64,000 bases of DNA from positions 186,001 to 250,000 of the forward strand of contig NZ_JAUCGQ010000002.1 of the NCBI RefSeq assembly GCF_030362835.1, written 5' to 3'. The DNA comes from Cellulomonas alba. GTDB taxonomy: Bacteria; Actinomycetota; Actinomycetes; Actinomycetales; Cellulomonadaceae. Numbering within the stretch: position 1 is the first letter of the stretch; each line of letters begins with the position of its first letter. The position numbers and the translations under genes were made by a program. A model generated the notes under the pieces. That model saw nothing but the letters and a program-made list of their open reading frames with translations, searched no databases and was not told the DNA's origin. Below are positions 24,003-32,908 of the stretch, in pieces.

Positions 24003-25756
24003 ACGCGATCACCGCCGCCGCGGCAGCGCCGGGCGCGCTCGGCCGGGTCGAGGCGCTCGACGAGGCGCTCCGGCTCGGGCGGTCGTGGCTCCCCGCCGCG
24101 GTGCTCGAGCGGGGCGACGCCGTCGTCGAGCGCGGCCGGCGTCGGCTGGGCCTGTCCGGCGACCACACCGTCGTGGCGCTCGCCGGGCCGACCGGGGCGG
24201 GCAAGTCGTCGCTGGTCAACGCGCTGGCGGGCACCGAGGTGGCGCGGCCCGGCGTCCTGCGGCCCACGACCGGTCGGCCGCTCGGGCTCGTGGTCCCGGA
24301 CGGCGCTGCCACGCCGGTCGTGCCGTCGGCCCGGCGCGGCGGCCGACTGCTCGGTCGCCGGGCCACGGGTCGGTCCGCGGCGACGTCGGCCGCCGTCGCG
24401 CCCGGCCCGCACGACCTGCTCGACTGGCTCGACGTCGACGACCGCGTGGTCACCGACGCCGCGACGTCACCGCTCGCGGCCGCCACGGGCCTCGTCCTGC
24501 TCGACCTGCCGGACCACGACTCGGTGGTCGTCGAGCACCGCGCGATCGCCGAGCGCCTCTACGACCGCGTGGACCTGCTGCTGTGGGTCGTGGACCCGCA
24601 GAAGTACGCGGACGCGGTGCTGCACGTGCGGTACCTGCGCCCCCTCGCGGGCCACGACGCCGTCGTGGTGCTCGTGCTCAACCAGGTCGACCGGCTCCGG
24701 GCCGACGAGGTGCGGACGTTGCTCGCGGACCTGCGGCGGATCGTCGTCGCGGACGGCCTGACCGACGCCCGCGTCCTCGGCGTCAGCGCCGCCACCGGCC
24801 AGGGCGTGGACGAGCTCCGCGGCCTGCTCGCCGAGGCCGCGCGCCGGCGGCGATCGGCCACCGAGCGGGTGCTCGCGGACGTCCGGGCCAGTGCCGGCGC
24901 CGTCGCCGCCGCGTGCGGGGACGGCGCCCGGCAAGGCGTCCCGCAGCAGGCCCGCACCCGCCTGGTCGACGCGCTCGAGGACGCCGCCGGGGCCCCTGTG
25001 GTGGTCGACGCGACGCGGCGGTCGTCCGTGCGGCGCGCCCGCGCCGCCACCGGCTGGCCGCCCACCCGGTGGATCGGCGGTCTGCGCGCGGACCCGCTGC
25101 GGCGGCTCGGGCTGGGCAGGGCGCGCGCGGCGTCCGGGGGCAGGTCCGGCGGCGCCGGAGACGACCCGGCGGCGGCGTCGGCCACGCGCCGGAGCTCGCT
25201 CGAGGGACCGAGCGCCACGGCACGGGCTCGTGCGGCGCTCGCGGTGCGCGCCTACCTCGACGCGACGACCGCCGGGGCACCCGACGACTGGGTGCTCGAG
25301 GCGCGTGGCGCCGTCCGGCCCGACGACCTCGCCGACGCGCTCGACCGCGCGGTCGTCCGGACCGATGCCGAGGCGCCGTCCGACCCCCGCTGGTGGCGCG
25401 CCGTGGGCGTCGTGCAGTGGGTGCTCCTCGGGGTCGCGGTGGCCGGGCTCGTCTGGCTCGCGGGGCTCGCCGTGGTCGGCTACCTGCGGCTGCCCGAGCC
25501 GCCGACGCCCGCGTGGGGGACCGTGCCGTGGCCGACCGTGCTCGCGGCCGGCGGCGCGCTGCTCGGCGTGGTCCTCGCGCTCGCGGCCCGGGTCGCCGCG
25601 TCGGTCGGGGCGCGGCGGCGCGCGCGTGCCGTCCGGCGAGCGCTGCGGCGCGCGGTCGACGACGTCGCCGGTCGCCTGGTCGTCGACCCGCTCGCGGCGG
25701 CTCAGGCGGCGCTGGACGGCTGCCGGCGCGCGGCACGGGCTGCCGGCGGGCGCTGA
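23999..25756 (+). CDS. GTPase, second of the pair (YfjP-like)
   Basis: The 585-residue protein starts with a GTG overlapping the previous stop by 4 nt, so the pair is translationally coupled. The G-domain shows Walker A AGPTGAGKSSLVNAL near residue 63, LRPTTGRPLG, G3 DLPDHDS near 170 and a clear G4 NQVD in VLVLNQVDRL. Two membrane segments (VVQWVLLGVAVAGLVWLAGLAV and VLAAGGALLGVVLALAARV) near residues 475-545 anchor the C-terminus. A heterodimeric membrane-remodelling GTPase unit is likely by analogy with coupled bacterial dynamin pairs; no direct evidence of function. Confidence 0.82.
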   Translation: MNAITAAAAAPGALGRVEALDEALRLGRSWLPAAVLERGDAVVERGRRRLGLSGDHTVVALAGPTGAGKSSLVNALAGTEVARPGVLRPTTGRPLGLVVPDGAATPVVPSARRGGRLLGRRATGRSAATSAAVAPGPHDLLDWLDVDDRVVTDAATSPLAAATGLVLLDLPDHDSVVVEHRAIAERLYDRVDLLLWVVDPQKYADAVLHVRYLRPLAGHDAVVVLVLNQVDRLRADEVRTLLADLRRIVVADGLTDARVLGVSAATGQGVDELRGLLAEAARRRRSATERVLADVRASAGAVAAACGDGARQGVPQQARTRLVDALEDAAGAPVVVDATRRSSVRRARAATGWPPTRWIGGLRADPLRRLGLGRARAASGGRSGGAGDDPAAASATRRSSLEGPSATARARAALAVRAYLDATTAGAPDDWVLEARGAVRPDDLADALDRAVVRTDAEAPSDPRWWRAVGVVQWVLLGVAVAGLVWLAGLAVVGYLRLPEPPTPAWGTVPWPTVLAAGGALLGVVLALAARVAASVGARRRARAVRRALRRAVDDVAGRLVVDPLAAAQAALDGCRRAARAAGGR

Positions 25757-25840
25757 GGCTTGCCCGTCGAGCCGGCGCCCGGGTCAGCGGGCGTCGGAGC
25801 TCGAGCAGGGCGCCGTGCCGCCGCGCCCGTCCCCGCCGCG

Positions 25841-26587
25841 TCAGCCCAGGTAGTCCACGTCGAGGTACGGCCCGAACGTGTCGGGCTCCCAGCTCTGCAC
25901 GAGCGTGGTGCCCGGCTGGAGCGTGAACACGTCGGCCTGCTCGAGCGTGTCCCGGTCGTTCGCGAAGTCGGGCGCGTACGGGCCGGGCACCACCGCACCG
26001 AGCTTCACGTCGCCCGCGGGCAGTCCGGTGATCCGGTAGTAGTAGCCCTCGATGTCGGCGGGCCCCGAGCCGACGGCGAGCCCGGTCACCGCGTCGTACA
26101 CGGTGACGGTGCCGCCCGAGACGGGGTCGAACTCGGAGAGCAGCTGGCCCTCGACCGCCGCGTTCGCGTTCGCGACGGCGACCCGGTCGACGTCGTGGAG
26201 CCGGCGCGCGTGCACGTCGCGCACCGCGAGCGCGTGGCGGCCCGGACCGACGAGCGTCACGCCCGTGAAGGTGTGCGTCCCGCGGTCGGCCGGCGTGAAC
26301 GTGTAGCGGGCGGGCAGCGCGCGGACCAGCGGGTCGTCGGTCGCGAACCGGACCGTGCCCAGGTACGACGCCCCCGTCCTCCCGTGCCGGGCGTGGGCGA
26401 CCACGGTGACGTCGAACGGCACCCCGGCCGTCACCGTCGCGGGTGCGCGGAGGTCGAGGTGGAGGGTTCGTGCGCCGGCTGCGGGTCCGGGTGCGGCTCC
26501 GACGAGGCCGACGACGGCCAGTGCCGCGACCGACCACCACGCGAGCCGTCTCGTCGTCCTGTCCCGCGGTACCGGTGCAGCGTCCAT
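25841..26587 (-). CDS. Secreted protein with Ig-like fold, function unknown
   Basis: The 248-residue product has an N-terminal signal (RRLAWWSVAALAVVGLVGAAPGPAAGA) and a mature region built of beta strands: LHLDLRAPATVTAGVPFDVTVVAHA and GTVRFATDDPLVRALPARYTF match bacterial Ig-like folds, and the second half (VTVYDAVTGLAVG, GYYYRITGLPAGDVKLGAV) looks like a carboxypeptidase-regulatory/SdrD-type beta sandwich. No enzyme motif is seen. AAGGGG stands before the ATG. It converges on the GTPase pair; the 85-nt gap has no obvious feature. Confidence 0.78.
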   Translation of the reverse strand: MDAAPVPRDRTTRRLAWWSVAALAVVGLVGAAPGPAAGARTLHLDLRAPATVTAGVPFDVTVVAHARHGRTGASYLGTVRFATDDPLVRALPARYTFTPADRGTHTFTGVTLVGPGRHALAVRDVHARRLHDVDRVAVANANAAVEGQLLSEFDPVSGGTVTVYDAVTGLAVGSGPADIEGYYYRITGLPAGDVKLGAVVPGPYAPDFANDRDTLEQADVFTLQPGTTLVQSWEPDTFGPYLDVDYLG

Positions 26588-26760
26588 GGCGCACCCCTTC
26601 GAGGGCGGCCCGAGGTGGCGCCCCGTGGGTGCCGCCCCTCCCGACCGGCGTAGACCTCGGCGCCAAGCGGCCGCAAGACCGGCGGCGCCACTTCACCCGG
26701 CGACGGCCGTGGTCGTGGACGCCCGTCCTGCCGTCGGCGCGATCGGCCTAGCGTGCGGCC

Positions 26761-27114
26761 ATGCCGAAGACCGTCATCCACCTGTTCCACGACGACGTCG
26801 ACTCGCTGACGCTCGGCTCGCGGGTGCCGCAGCGCATCCACGAGGTCGCCGCCGACCACGACGTGACGGTCGAGGTCTTCTGCTTCGGCCCCGCGCAGCG
26901 GAGCCTGGCCGCGTCCGGCTCGACGGCCGAGCAGACCTTCAACCGGCAGATCGACGAGCTGGTCGCGTCCGGCGTGCGCGTCGGCGCGTGCGTCAACGCG
27001 GCGCGCGCCGACGGCGCCGAGCAGGCGCTCGAGCAGCGCGGCCTGGTGCTGCGCGTCGCGCGGGACGAGTTCCTGCGGTTCACGCTCGAGGGCGCGACGG
27101 TCGTCACGTTCTGA
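26761..27114 (+). CDS. DsrE-family protein
   Basis: A 117-residue soluble alpha/beta protein like YrkE/DsrE-type sulfur-relay or unknown-function members: VIHLFHDDVDSLTLGSRVPQRI at the start, VTVEVFCFGPAQRSLAASG with a Cys (residue 41) and GVRVGACVNAARADGAEQAL with another Cys (residue 79). The family often carries such a conserved Cys for persulfide transfer, though many members are of unknown function. A -10-like TAGCGT (26749-26754) ends 6 nt before the ATG. Its 3' end overlaps the convergent permease gene by 11 nt. Confidence 0.83.
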   Translation: MPKTVIHLFHDDVDSLTLGSRVPQRIHEVAADHDVTVEVFCFGPAQRSLAASGSTAEQTFNRQIDELVASGVRVGACVNAARADGAEQALEQRGLVLRVARDEFLRFTLEGATVVTF

Positions 27115-28426
27115 GGGGAGCCGCCCGCGGCCGCCGGCGGTCGCGCCGGCGCGTCCACGCCGCGTCCACGACGACGGCGAGCGCGACGAGCGCGACCATC
27201 GCCCAGAACGAGTGCCGCTGCGACCGGAACAGGTCGACGACGAACCAGGCGAGCACCACCCCGCTGACGGCGATGGCCGTCGCCGTGAGCCACGACGCGG
27301 CGCCGATCTCACGGCGCAGCCGCCACGCAGCGACCGCCACGAGGACGAACACCGAGAGCGACACCGCGCTGCCGACCGAGGCGAGCGCGCCGAGGCCGAG
27401 GACGGTCACGAACAGCAGCATCAGGACGGTCGTGATGACGAGTCCGCCGTGCCGGCCGAGCCGGCTCGTCGACCCGAACGCCGGCGGGAACGTGCCGGAG
27501 CGCGCGAGCTCCTCGGTCAGGCCGCGCGAGCCGTAGAGCATCGCCGTCACGGTCGACGACGTGGCCAGCAGCGCGGCGAGCGTCATCATCGTGTAGCCCG
27601 CGTGCCCCAGGGCGGGCTCGGCCGCCACCGCGAGGGCCCGCGGGCCCTCGTCGACCACGTCCTGCACCGGCAGCGTGCCGAACAGGCAGACGGACACCGC
27701 CACGTAGAGCACGGTCGTGATGGCGAGCGCGCCGTACATGGCGACCGGGAGCTCGCGACGGGGCGCGCGCAGGTCACCGCCGACGAACGAGATCACGGCG
27801 AACCCGAGGAACGCGAAGAACGTCAACGCGACGCTCGCGACGACGTCGGAGAGGTCCGGGTACGTGCTCGGCGCAAGGAGGGACGCGTCGACCTGCGGGA
27901 GCGTGCCGACCACGAACACGGCGAACACCGCGAGCAGCAGGCCGACGACCACCGACTGGACCCGGTCGACGAGCCGCGGGCCGGCGACCGTCAGCCACGC
28001 ACCCAGGACCACCAGGGCCGCAGCGCACAGCCTCGACAGCCAGCCGCCCGGCGGAGCGCCGGCCAGGAGCACCGCGGCGTAGTCGCCGAACGACGCCGCG
28101 ACCATCGCTCCGACCACGACGATCGCGGTCAGGTACCCGAGCCACGCGGCCACGCCGACCAGGCGCCGGCTCGCGAACCCGTGCTGGAGGTGCACGACGA
28201 TCCCGCCCGACGACGGGTACCGGACCGCCAGCTTCACGAGCGTGTAGCCGAGCGCGCCGGACATCGCCCCGGCGATGACGAACGAGAGCCACACGGCCGA
28301 GCCGGCGACGGCGCCCGCCTGACCGAGCAGCGCGAAGATGCCGGCGCCGACCATCGAGCCGACGCCGAGCATGATCGCGCCGCGCACGGTCAGCCGCGTG
28401 CTCGCCGGCGGCGCTGGCTCTGCCAT
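27104..28426 (-). CDS. APC-superfamily amino acid permease
   Basis: An inner-membrane amino acid/polyamine/organocation transporter of 440 residues with about 12 membrane segments. The first carries the family hallmark GVGSMVGAGIFALLGQAG, in which the GSxxGxGIF loop binds the substrate carboxyl and amino groups. Later segments include VALTFFAFLGFAVISFVGGD and AITTVLYVAVSVCLFG. The substrate cannot be read. I chose the ATG at 28426 because conserved sequence begins there; a longer frame to 28531 lacks homology. It overlaps DsrE tail-to-tail by 11 nt. Confidence 0.9.
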   Translation of the reverse strand: MAEPAPPASTRLTVRGAIMLGVGSMVGAGIFALLGQAGAVAGSAVWLSFVIAGAMSGALGYTLVKLAVRYPSSGGIVVHLQHGFASRRLVGVAAWLGYLTAIVVVGAMVAASFGDYAAVLLAGAPPGGWLSRLCAAALVVLGAWLTVAGPRLVDRVQSVVVGLLLAVFAVFVVGTLPQVDASLLAPSTYPDLSDVVASVALTFFAFLGFAVISFVGGDLRAPRRELPVAMYGALAITTVLYVAVSVCLFGTLPVQDVVDEGPRALAVAAEPALGHAGYTMMTLAALLATSSTVTAMLYGSRGLTEELARSGTFPPAFGSTSRLGRHGGLVITTVLMLLFVTVLGLGALASVGSAVSLSVFVLVAVAAWRLRREIGAASWLTATAIAVSGVVLAWFVVDLFRSQRHSFWAMVALVALAVVVDAAWTRRRDRRRPRAAPLRT

Positions 28427-28544
28427 GGTCCCCCCGGGCGGGCTGCTGCGTGCCGGTCGGCACCTCGCTCGATGCTCCCGTGCGTCGTCGGACGCTGCCA
28501 CCGCCCGGCCCGCGCCGACGAGGAGCAGCACCTACCGTGGCGGC

Positions 28545-28982
28545 ATGACAGTGCGGATGGACAACGTCGGCATCGTCGTCGCGGACCTCACGGGCACGAT
28601 CGAGTTCTTCACCGAGCTCGGGCTCGAGCTGGAGGGGCGCGCCGTCGTCGCGGGCGAGTGGGCGGGCCGCGTGACGGGGCTGCGCGACCAGCGGGTCGAG
28701 ATCGCCACGATGCGCACGCCGGACGGGCACGGCCGCCTCGAGCTCTCGCAGTTCCTGACCCCCGCCGTGATCGCCGACCACCGCGACGCCCCCGTCAACG
28801 CGCTCGGCTACCTGCGGGTCATGTTCGAGGTGGACGACATCGACGAGACCCTCGGCCGCTTGCGCGCGCGGGGCGCGGAGCTCGTCGGCAGGGAGGTGGT
28901 CCGGTACGAGGACGCGTACCGGCTCTGCTACGTGCGCGGGCCGGAAGGGATCCTCGTCGGGCTCGCCGAGGCGCTCGGCTGA
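28545..28982 (+). CDS. VOC-family (glyoxalase/bleomycin resistance) protein
   Basis: The 145-residue protein is a vicinal-oxygen-chelate fold enzyme: MDNVGIVVADLTGTIEFFTELG at the start, GRLELSQFLTP in the middle, VMFEVDDIDETLGRLRARGAELVG and YVRGPEGILVGLAEAL at the end supply the two beta-alpha-beta-beta-beta units with candidate metal ligands. Substrate unknown (lactoylglutathione lyase-like enzymes, dioxygenases and drug-binding proteins share this fold). A -10-like TACCGT (28533-28538) ends 6 nt before the ATG, so the mRNA is probably leaderless. Confidence 0.9.
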   Translation: MTVRMDNVGIVVADLTGTIEFFTELGLELEGRAVVAGEWAGRVTGLRDQRVEIATMRTPDGHGRLELSQFLTPAVIADHRDAPVNALGYLRVMFEVDDIDETLGRLRARGAELVGREVVRYEDAYRLCYVRGPEGILVGLAEALG

Positions 28983-29077
28983 TGGGGGGGGACCCACGCA
29001 CGGCGCGCGCGGTCAGGGCGGGGCGTGGGTCGTGCCGGGCTCGGACGGGGCTCCCGCGTCGTGAGAGCGTCGGTGCC

Positions 29078-29644
29078 ATGAGCACCCACGACACCCGCAC
29101 GCAGTACGAACGCATGGTCGCCGGCGACTGGTACGAGGCCGACGCCGAGATCCACGCGATCACCTCGGCCGCGGCGGCGCGGTCGGAGCGGTTCGCCGAG
29201 GCGGTGCGGACAGGGGCGGCCGACGCGGAGGACCGGCTGCGCGAGCTGCTCGGCTCGCTCGGCGAGGGCTCGTGGATCCGACCCCCGCTGCACGTCGACC
29301 TCGGCGTGCACCTGCACCTCGGCGACCGGTCCTTCGTGAACTTCGGCCTCGTCGCGCTCGACGTCGCCCACATCCGCATCGGGGACGACACCAAGATCGG
29401 CCCGAACGTGCAGCTCCTGACGCCGATCCACCCCGTCGACCCCGAGCCGCGCCGGGCGAAGCTCGAGGCGGCGAAGCCCATCACGATCGGCGACAACGTG
29501 TGGCTCGGCGGCGGCGTCATCGTGTGCCCCGGCGTGACCATCGGGGACAACACGGTGGTCGGCGCGGGCGCGGTGGTGGTGAAGGACCTCCCGGCGAACG
29601 TCGTCGCGGTCGGGAACCCCGCGCGGGTCGTGAAGCAGATCTGA
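29078..29644 (+). CDS. maa: Sugar O-acetyltransferase (maltose acetyltransferase/NodL type)
   Basis: The 188-residue enzyme acetylates a sugar hydroxyl from acetyl-CoA. It begins with the maltose transacetylase domain (YERMVAGDWYEADAEI) and then left-handed beta-helix repeats: HIRIGDDTKIGPNVQLLTPIHPVD, containing the catalytic His, then GDNVWLGGGVIVCPGVTIGDNTVVGAGAVVVKDLP. The length is normal. The ATG at 29078 follows the convergent genes by about 96 nt. Exact sugar substrate unknown; the symbol reflects the family. Confidence 0.88.
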   Translation: MSTHDTRTQYERMVAGDWYEADAEIHAITSAAAARSERFAEAVRTGAADAEDRLRELLGSLGEGSWIRPPLHVDLGVHLHLGDRSFVNFGLVALDVAHIRIGDDTKIGPNVQLLTPIHPVDPEPRRAKLEAAKPITIGDNVWLGGGVIVCPGVTIGDNTVVGAGAVVVKDLPANVVAVGNPARVVKQI

Positions 29645-29729
29645 CGCGCACCCACCCCGTGCGGCCGGTGCCCGGCGCATCGCCCGGTCCGCCGTGGCGG
29701 CACGCCGAGCCCCCGGGCAGAGTGGCGGC

Positions 29730-30710
29730 ATGCGTCTGCTGGTGCTGGGGGGAACGCGGTTCGCGGGACGGGCGGTCGTCGACGACGCGCTCGCGCGGGG
29801 CTGGGACGTCACGACGCTGAACCGGGGGAGCACCCCGCCGGCCGCCGGCGTGCGGGCGATCGTCGCCGACCGGACCGACCCGGCCGCCGTCGCGTCCGCC
29901 CTCGAGGCCGGCACCTGGGACCTCGCCGTCGACACGTGGTCCGGTGCGCCGCGGGTCGCGACCGCGACGGCCGCCGCGCTGACCGGGCACGTCGCGCGGC
30001 TGGCCTACGTCTCGTCGATCTCCGTGTACGTCTGGGGTCAGCATGTCGACGAGACGTCGCCGGTAGTCGACGGCGACCCCGCCGCAGACCAGGGCGCGTA
30101 CGACGCCGTGAAGCGCGGCTCCGAGCTCGGCGTCGTGCGCAGCTTCCCGGAGGCCCTGCTGGCCCGCTGCGGCCTGATCCTCGGGCCGCACGAGGACGTC
30201 GGACGGCTGCCGTGGTGGCTCACGCGGATCGCGCGCGGCGGCGACGTCGTCGCACCGGGCCGTCCCGACCGACCGCTGCAGTACGTCGACGTGCGCGACC
30301 TGGCCCGGTGGGTGCTCGACGCGCTCCTCGCGGGGCGGTCGGGGCCGTACGACCTTGTCAGCCGCTCCGGGCACACCACGACCCGCGAGCTGCTCGAGGC
30401 GTGCGTCGCGGCCACCGGCTCGACCGCGCGGCTCGTGTGGGTGCCCGAGGCCGAGGTGCTCGCGGCGGGCGCCGAGCCGTGGACGCAGCTGCCGATCTGG
30501 GTGCCGGAGGGCGGCGAGTGGGCCGGCTTCCTCGAGGCGGACCCCGCGAAGGCGTCGAAGGCGGGTCTGCGCTGCCGGCCGGTCACCGAGACGGTCGCCG
30601 ACACCTGGGCGTGGCTGCAGGCCGACGGTCCGCCCGACGACCGCCCGGGACGGCCCCGGCACGGGCTCCCCGCCGACCTGGAGCGGGTGCTCCTCGACGG
30701 GTCCCGGTGA
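29730..30710 (+). CDS. NAD-dependent epimerase/dehydratase (extended SDR)
   Basis: The 326-residue cytosolic enzyme is an extended short-chain dehydrogenase. The N-terminus has the NAD-binding glycine motif LVLGGTRFAGRAVV (GxxxFxG type), LAYVSSISVYVWGQHVDE supplies the Ser region and DQGAYDAVKRGSELG the catalytic YxxxK. The substrate-binding part resembles a reductase or isoflavone-reductase/NmrA-like group rather than a defined sugar epimerase. A -10-like CAGAGT ends 6 nt before the ATG. It is the last gene before the sugar island, with no sign of co-regulation. Confidence 0.86.
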   Translation: MRLLVLGGTRFAGRAVVDDALARGWDVTTLNRGSTPPAAGVRAIVADRTDPAAVASALEAGTWDLAVDTWSGAPRVATATAAALTGHVARLAYVSSISVYVWGQHVDETSPVVDGDPAADQGAYDAVKRGSELGVVRSFPEALLARCGLILGPHEDVGRLPWWLTRIARGGDVVAPGRPDRPLQYVDVRDLARWVLDALLAGRSGPYDLVSRSGHTTTRELLEACVAATGSTARLVWVPEAEVLAAGAEPWTQLPIWVPEGGEWAGFLEADPAKASKAGLRCRPVTETVADTWAWLQADGPPDDRPGRPRHGLPADLERVLLDGSR

Positions 30711-30811
30711 CGTCGGGCGGCACGCCCGCGGCGCTCGGCTGACGGCCGTCCGGGGGAACGCCGCCCCGTTTCGCTCACCGTGAATGCGTGATCGCGCACC
30801 CGAAATGCTCT

Positions 30812-30856
30812 GTTCATGCCATTTCATTGTCGGCCTCTGAGCGATGTGGCATGAAC
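30812..30856. promoter_or_regulatory. 10-bp inverted repeat upstream of the GH114-type gene
   Basis: GTTCATGCCA (30812-30821) and TGGCATGAAC (30847-30856) form a perfect 10-bp inverted repeat with a 25-bp spacer, located 75-120 nt before the secreted hydrolase gene. The region around it (30765-30860) is distinctly A/T-richer than the genome, as expected for a promoter. A CGTTTC half-site, seen also near the DeoR gene, lies at 30767-30772. Together these suggest a regulated promoter; the regulator is not proven. Confidence 0.5.
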
Positions 30857-30930
30857 GTCTGTGAACGACCGGTGCGGCGCCTGTGGGGCACCGCGCGCCG
30901 GACCCGGACGCGGACGGAACGGAGCACACG

Positions 30931-32727
30931 TTGAAGACACGCAGAGGTCGAGCACTTCCCGTCGCGGTCGCGGCGGCGCTGGCGGTGACCGTGGGCGCCG
31001 CCGCCCCGTCCGCCGCGAAGGCGCCGGCGCCCCAGGACCAGGCGACGTCGGCGCTGAAGGCGGAGATCGACCGGCTCTACGCGAGCGACCCGGGCCTGCT
31101 CGGGCGCACGCACAAGATGCAGGCGTTCATCATGGAGCTCGCGCTCCACGCGAAGACGCGCAACCCCGACTTCAAGGTCATCCCCCAGGACGCCGCCGAG
31201 CTGGCGTTCGTCGACGGCGACGTGGACAAGGGCGTCCTGAAGGACCTCGTCGGGCTCGTCGACGGCTGGGGCAAGGAGGACCTGCTGCTCGACGGCGACG
31301 GCGTCACCCCGACGGACGAGCAGCGGGCCTACCTGGAGCTGGTCCGCCATCACCTGATGGTCACGGAGACCTCGACCGTCGAGACGCAGGCGGAGCTCCA
31401 GGAGTACTACGCCAGGGCCGCGAAGTGGGGCGTCATCCCGTACCCGCGCATCGGCGGCGAGCTCGCCCAGCAGCTGAACCCCGGCAAGCGCTGGGCGGAG
31501 AACGGGGACTACTTCTGGGTCGAGGACCCGACCACGATCGGCCTGGGGAGCAGGATCGACGGCACCCGGGACGTGACACGGCTGACCGACGCGAAGAACT
31601 ACCTCTACAACATCAACGGCCGCCCGTACGACGCCTGGAGCACGTGGGACGCCGAGGAGGCCGCGTACGCGGCGGGTGACGGCGACCGGACGCGCATCAC
31701 GGACAGCTACGGGAACGGTCTGCTCGTCCCCTCGCCGGGTGGCCCCTACAAGCCGGTGCCCGCGGACGACCCGACCGTGCAGAAGGCGATCACGATCTAC
31801 GGGGACGAGTGGGACTGGTGGTGGCGGGCCGCGGGCCTCGACGCGAGCGCGGGCCGCCAGACGTGGCTCGACGCGCTGCGGAACTCCGACTACGACGTGA
31901 TCTACATCGACTCGTTCTACAACCACCGAGCGCTGCCCGCGCACCAGACCCCGCTGACGCGCGCCGAGATCGAGAGCCTCAAGCACAAGCCGGACGGCGG
32001 ACGGCGGCAGGTCATTGCGTACCTGAGCGTCGGCTCGGCGGAGCAGAACCGCTGGTACTGCCAGGACGACTGGGTGTGGGTCGACCCCACCAACCCGAAC
32101 ACGGAACGCAGCATGAAGTCCGGCAAGCTCGTCAACCGCGTCTACTCGCCGCCGGAGAACGCGCCCGAGTGGCTCGCCCTCGGCTACGGCGGCAACTACG
32201 CGGAGGAGGCGGTCGTGCAGTGGTGGAACCCGGAGTGGCGGGACATCATCATCAACGGCGGCAGCCCGTACAAGAACGTCGCGACGGGTGACGACACGTC
32301 GTCCATCGACCGGATCATCAGCCAGGGCTTCGACGGCGCGTACCTCGACAACGTCGGCGTCTACAGCCGGCAGGGCCGCAACGGCGGCTGGAACGAGTTC
32401 GAGAGCTACTGGCTCGCCCACGGCGGCATCCCCGGCGAGGACCACCCGTACATCTCCGTCGGCGGCATCACGCCCGGGCACGGGCAGGTCGACGTCGACT
32501 TCGCCATCGAGTCGGCCAACGGGAAGGGGTACTCCCTCTACCTCAAGGAGGCTGACGCGCAGGGGCCGTTCGCGCGGTACGGCGACGTCAGCTACAACCG
32601 CAAGGGCGCGCACATCAAGGGCCTGAAGGACGGCACCGCCTATCTCGCGTACGTCGTCCATGACACGGGCGGAACGACGTCGAGGACGGAGACGGTGACG
32701 TTCCGACCCGGGCTGCGGAAGGGCTGA
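30931..32727 (+). CDS. Secreted MJ1477/TM1410-type glycoside hydrolase (GH114, endo-alpha-1,4-polygalactosaminidase-like)
   Basis: A 598-residue exported protein with an Arg-rich Sec signal (residues 1-30). The first part carries FKVIPQDAAELAFVDG and LVDGWGKEDLLLDGD, and the TIM-barrel part shows SDYDVIYIDSFYNHR, RRQVIAYLSVGSAEQNRWY, VQWWNPEWRDIII and GFDGAYLDNVGVYS (about residues 467-480). This whole series is the signature of the MJ1477/TM1410 family that includes GH114 polygalactosaminidase. Members usually read LDNVDxY; here the second Asp is Gly, so a catalytic or structural residue may differ. The TTG start at 30931 follows ACGGAG by 6 nt; a GTG at 30883 is possible. It likely opens galactosamine polymers outside the cell. 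Confidence 0.78.
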   Translation: MKTRRGRALPVAVAAALAVTVGAAAPSAAKAPAPQDQATSALKAEIDRLYASDPGLLGRTHKMQAFIMELALHAKTRNPDFKVIPQDAAELAFVDGDVDKGVLKDLVGLVDGWGKEDLLLDGDGVTPTDEQRAYLELVRHHLMVTETSTVETQAELQEYYARAAKWGVIPYPRIGGELAQQLNPGKRWAENGDYFWVEDPTTIGLGSRIDGTRDVTRLTDAKNYLYNINGRPYDAWSTWDAEEAAYAAGDGDRTRITDSYGNGLLVPSPGGPYKPVPADDPTVQKAITIYGDEWDWWWRAAGLDASAGRQTWLDALRNSDYDVIYIDSFYNHRALPAHQTPLTRAEIESLKHKPDGGRRQVIAYLSVGSAEQNRWYCQDDWVWVDPTNPNTERSMKSGKLVNRVYSPPENAPEWLALGYGGNYAEEAVVQWWNPEWRDIIINGGSPYKNVATGDDTSSIDRIISQGFDGAYLDNVGVYSRQGRNGGWNEFESYWLAHGGIPGEDHPYISVGGITPGHGQVDVDFAIESANGKGYSLYLKEADAQGPFARYGDVSYNRKGAHIKGLKDGTAYLAYVVHDTGGTTSRTETVTFRPGLRKG

Positions 32728-32735
32728 GCGCGGGA

Positions 32736-32770
32736 CTCGCGGAGGTCGGCCGCCGGCCGGCCTCCGCGAG
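32736..32770 (+). terminator. Strong hairpin terminator after the GH114-type gene
   Basis: CTCGCGGAGG (32736-32745) pairs with CCTCCGCGAG (32761-32770), and the stem continues inwards through a U-G pair and five further G-C pairs, leaving a small loop. It starts 8 nt after the stop codon and isolates this gene from the downstream kinase gene. Confidence 0.72.
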
Positions 32771-32908
32771 GCTGCGCGACCGGGCGGAACGGAGCGCCGG
32801 CTGCGTGTGGCGCCCGGCCCCCGGTCGTCGCGTCCGCGAGACTGGGGCGCCGAGACCACGGGGACGACGTTCGTGCGCGCCCGGGCCGGCGGGACCGGGA
32901 GGCGGACC

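Noticed and set aside
32724..32730. CTGAGCG at the stop codon of the GH114-type gene as a regulator site
   Set aside because: It lies inside the gene end with no promoter nearby, so it is probably a chance match.
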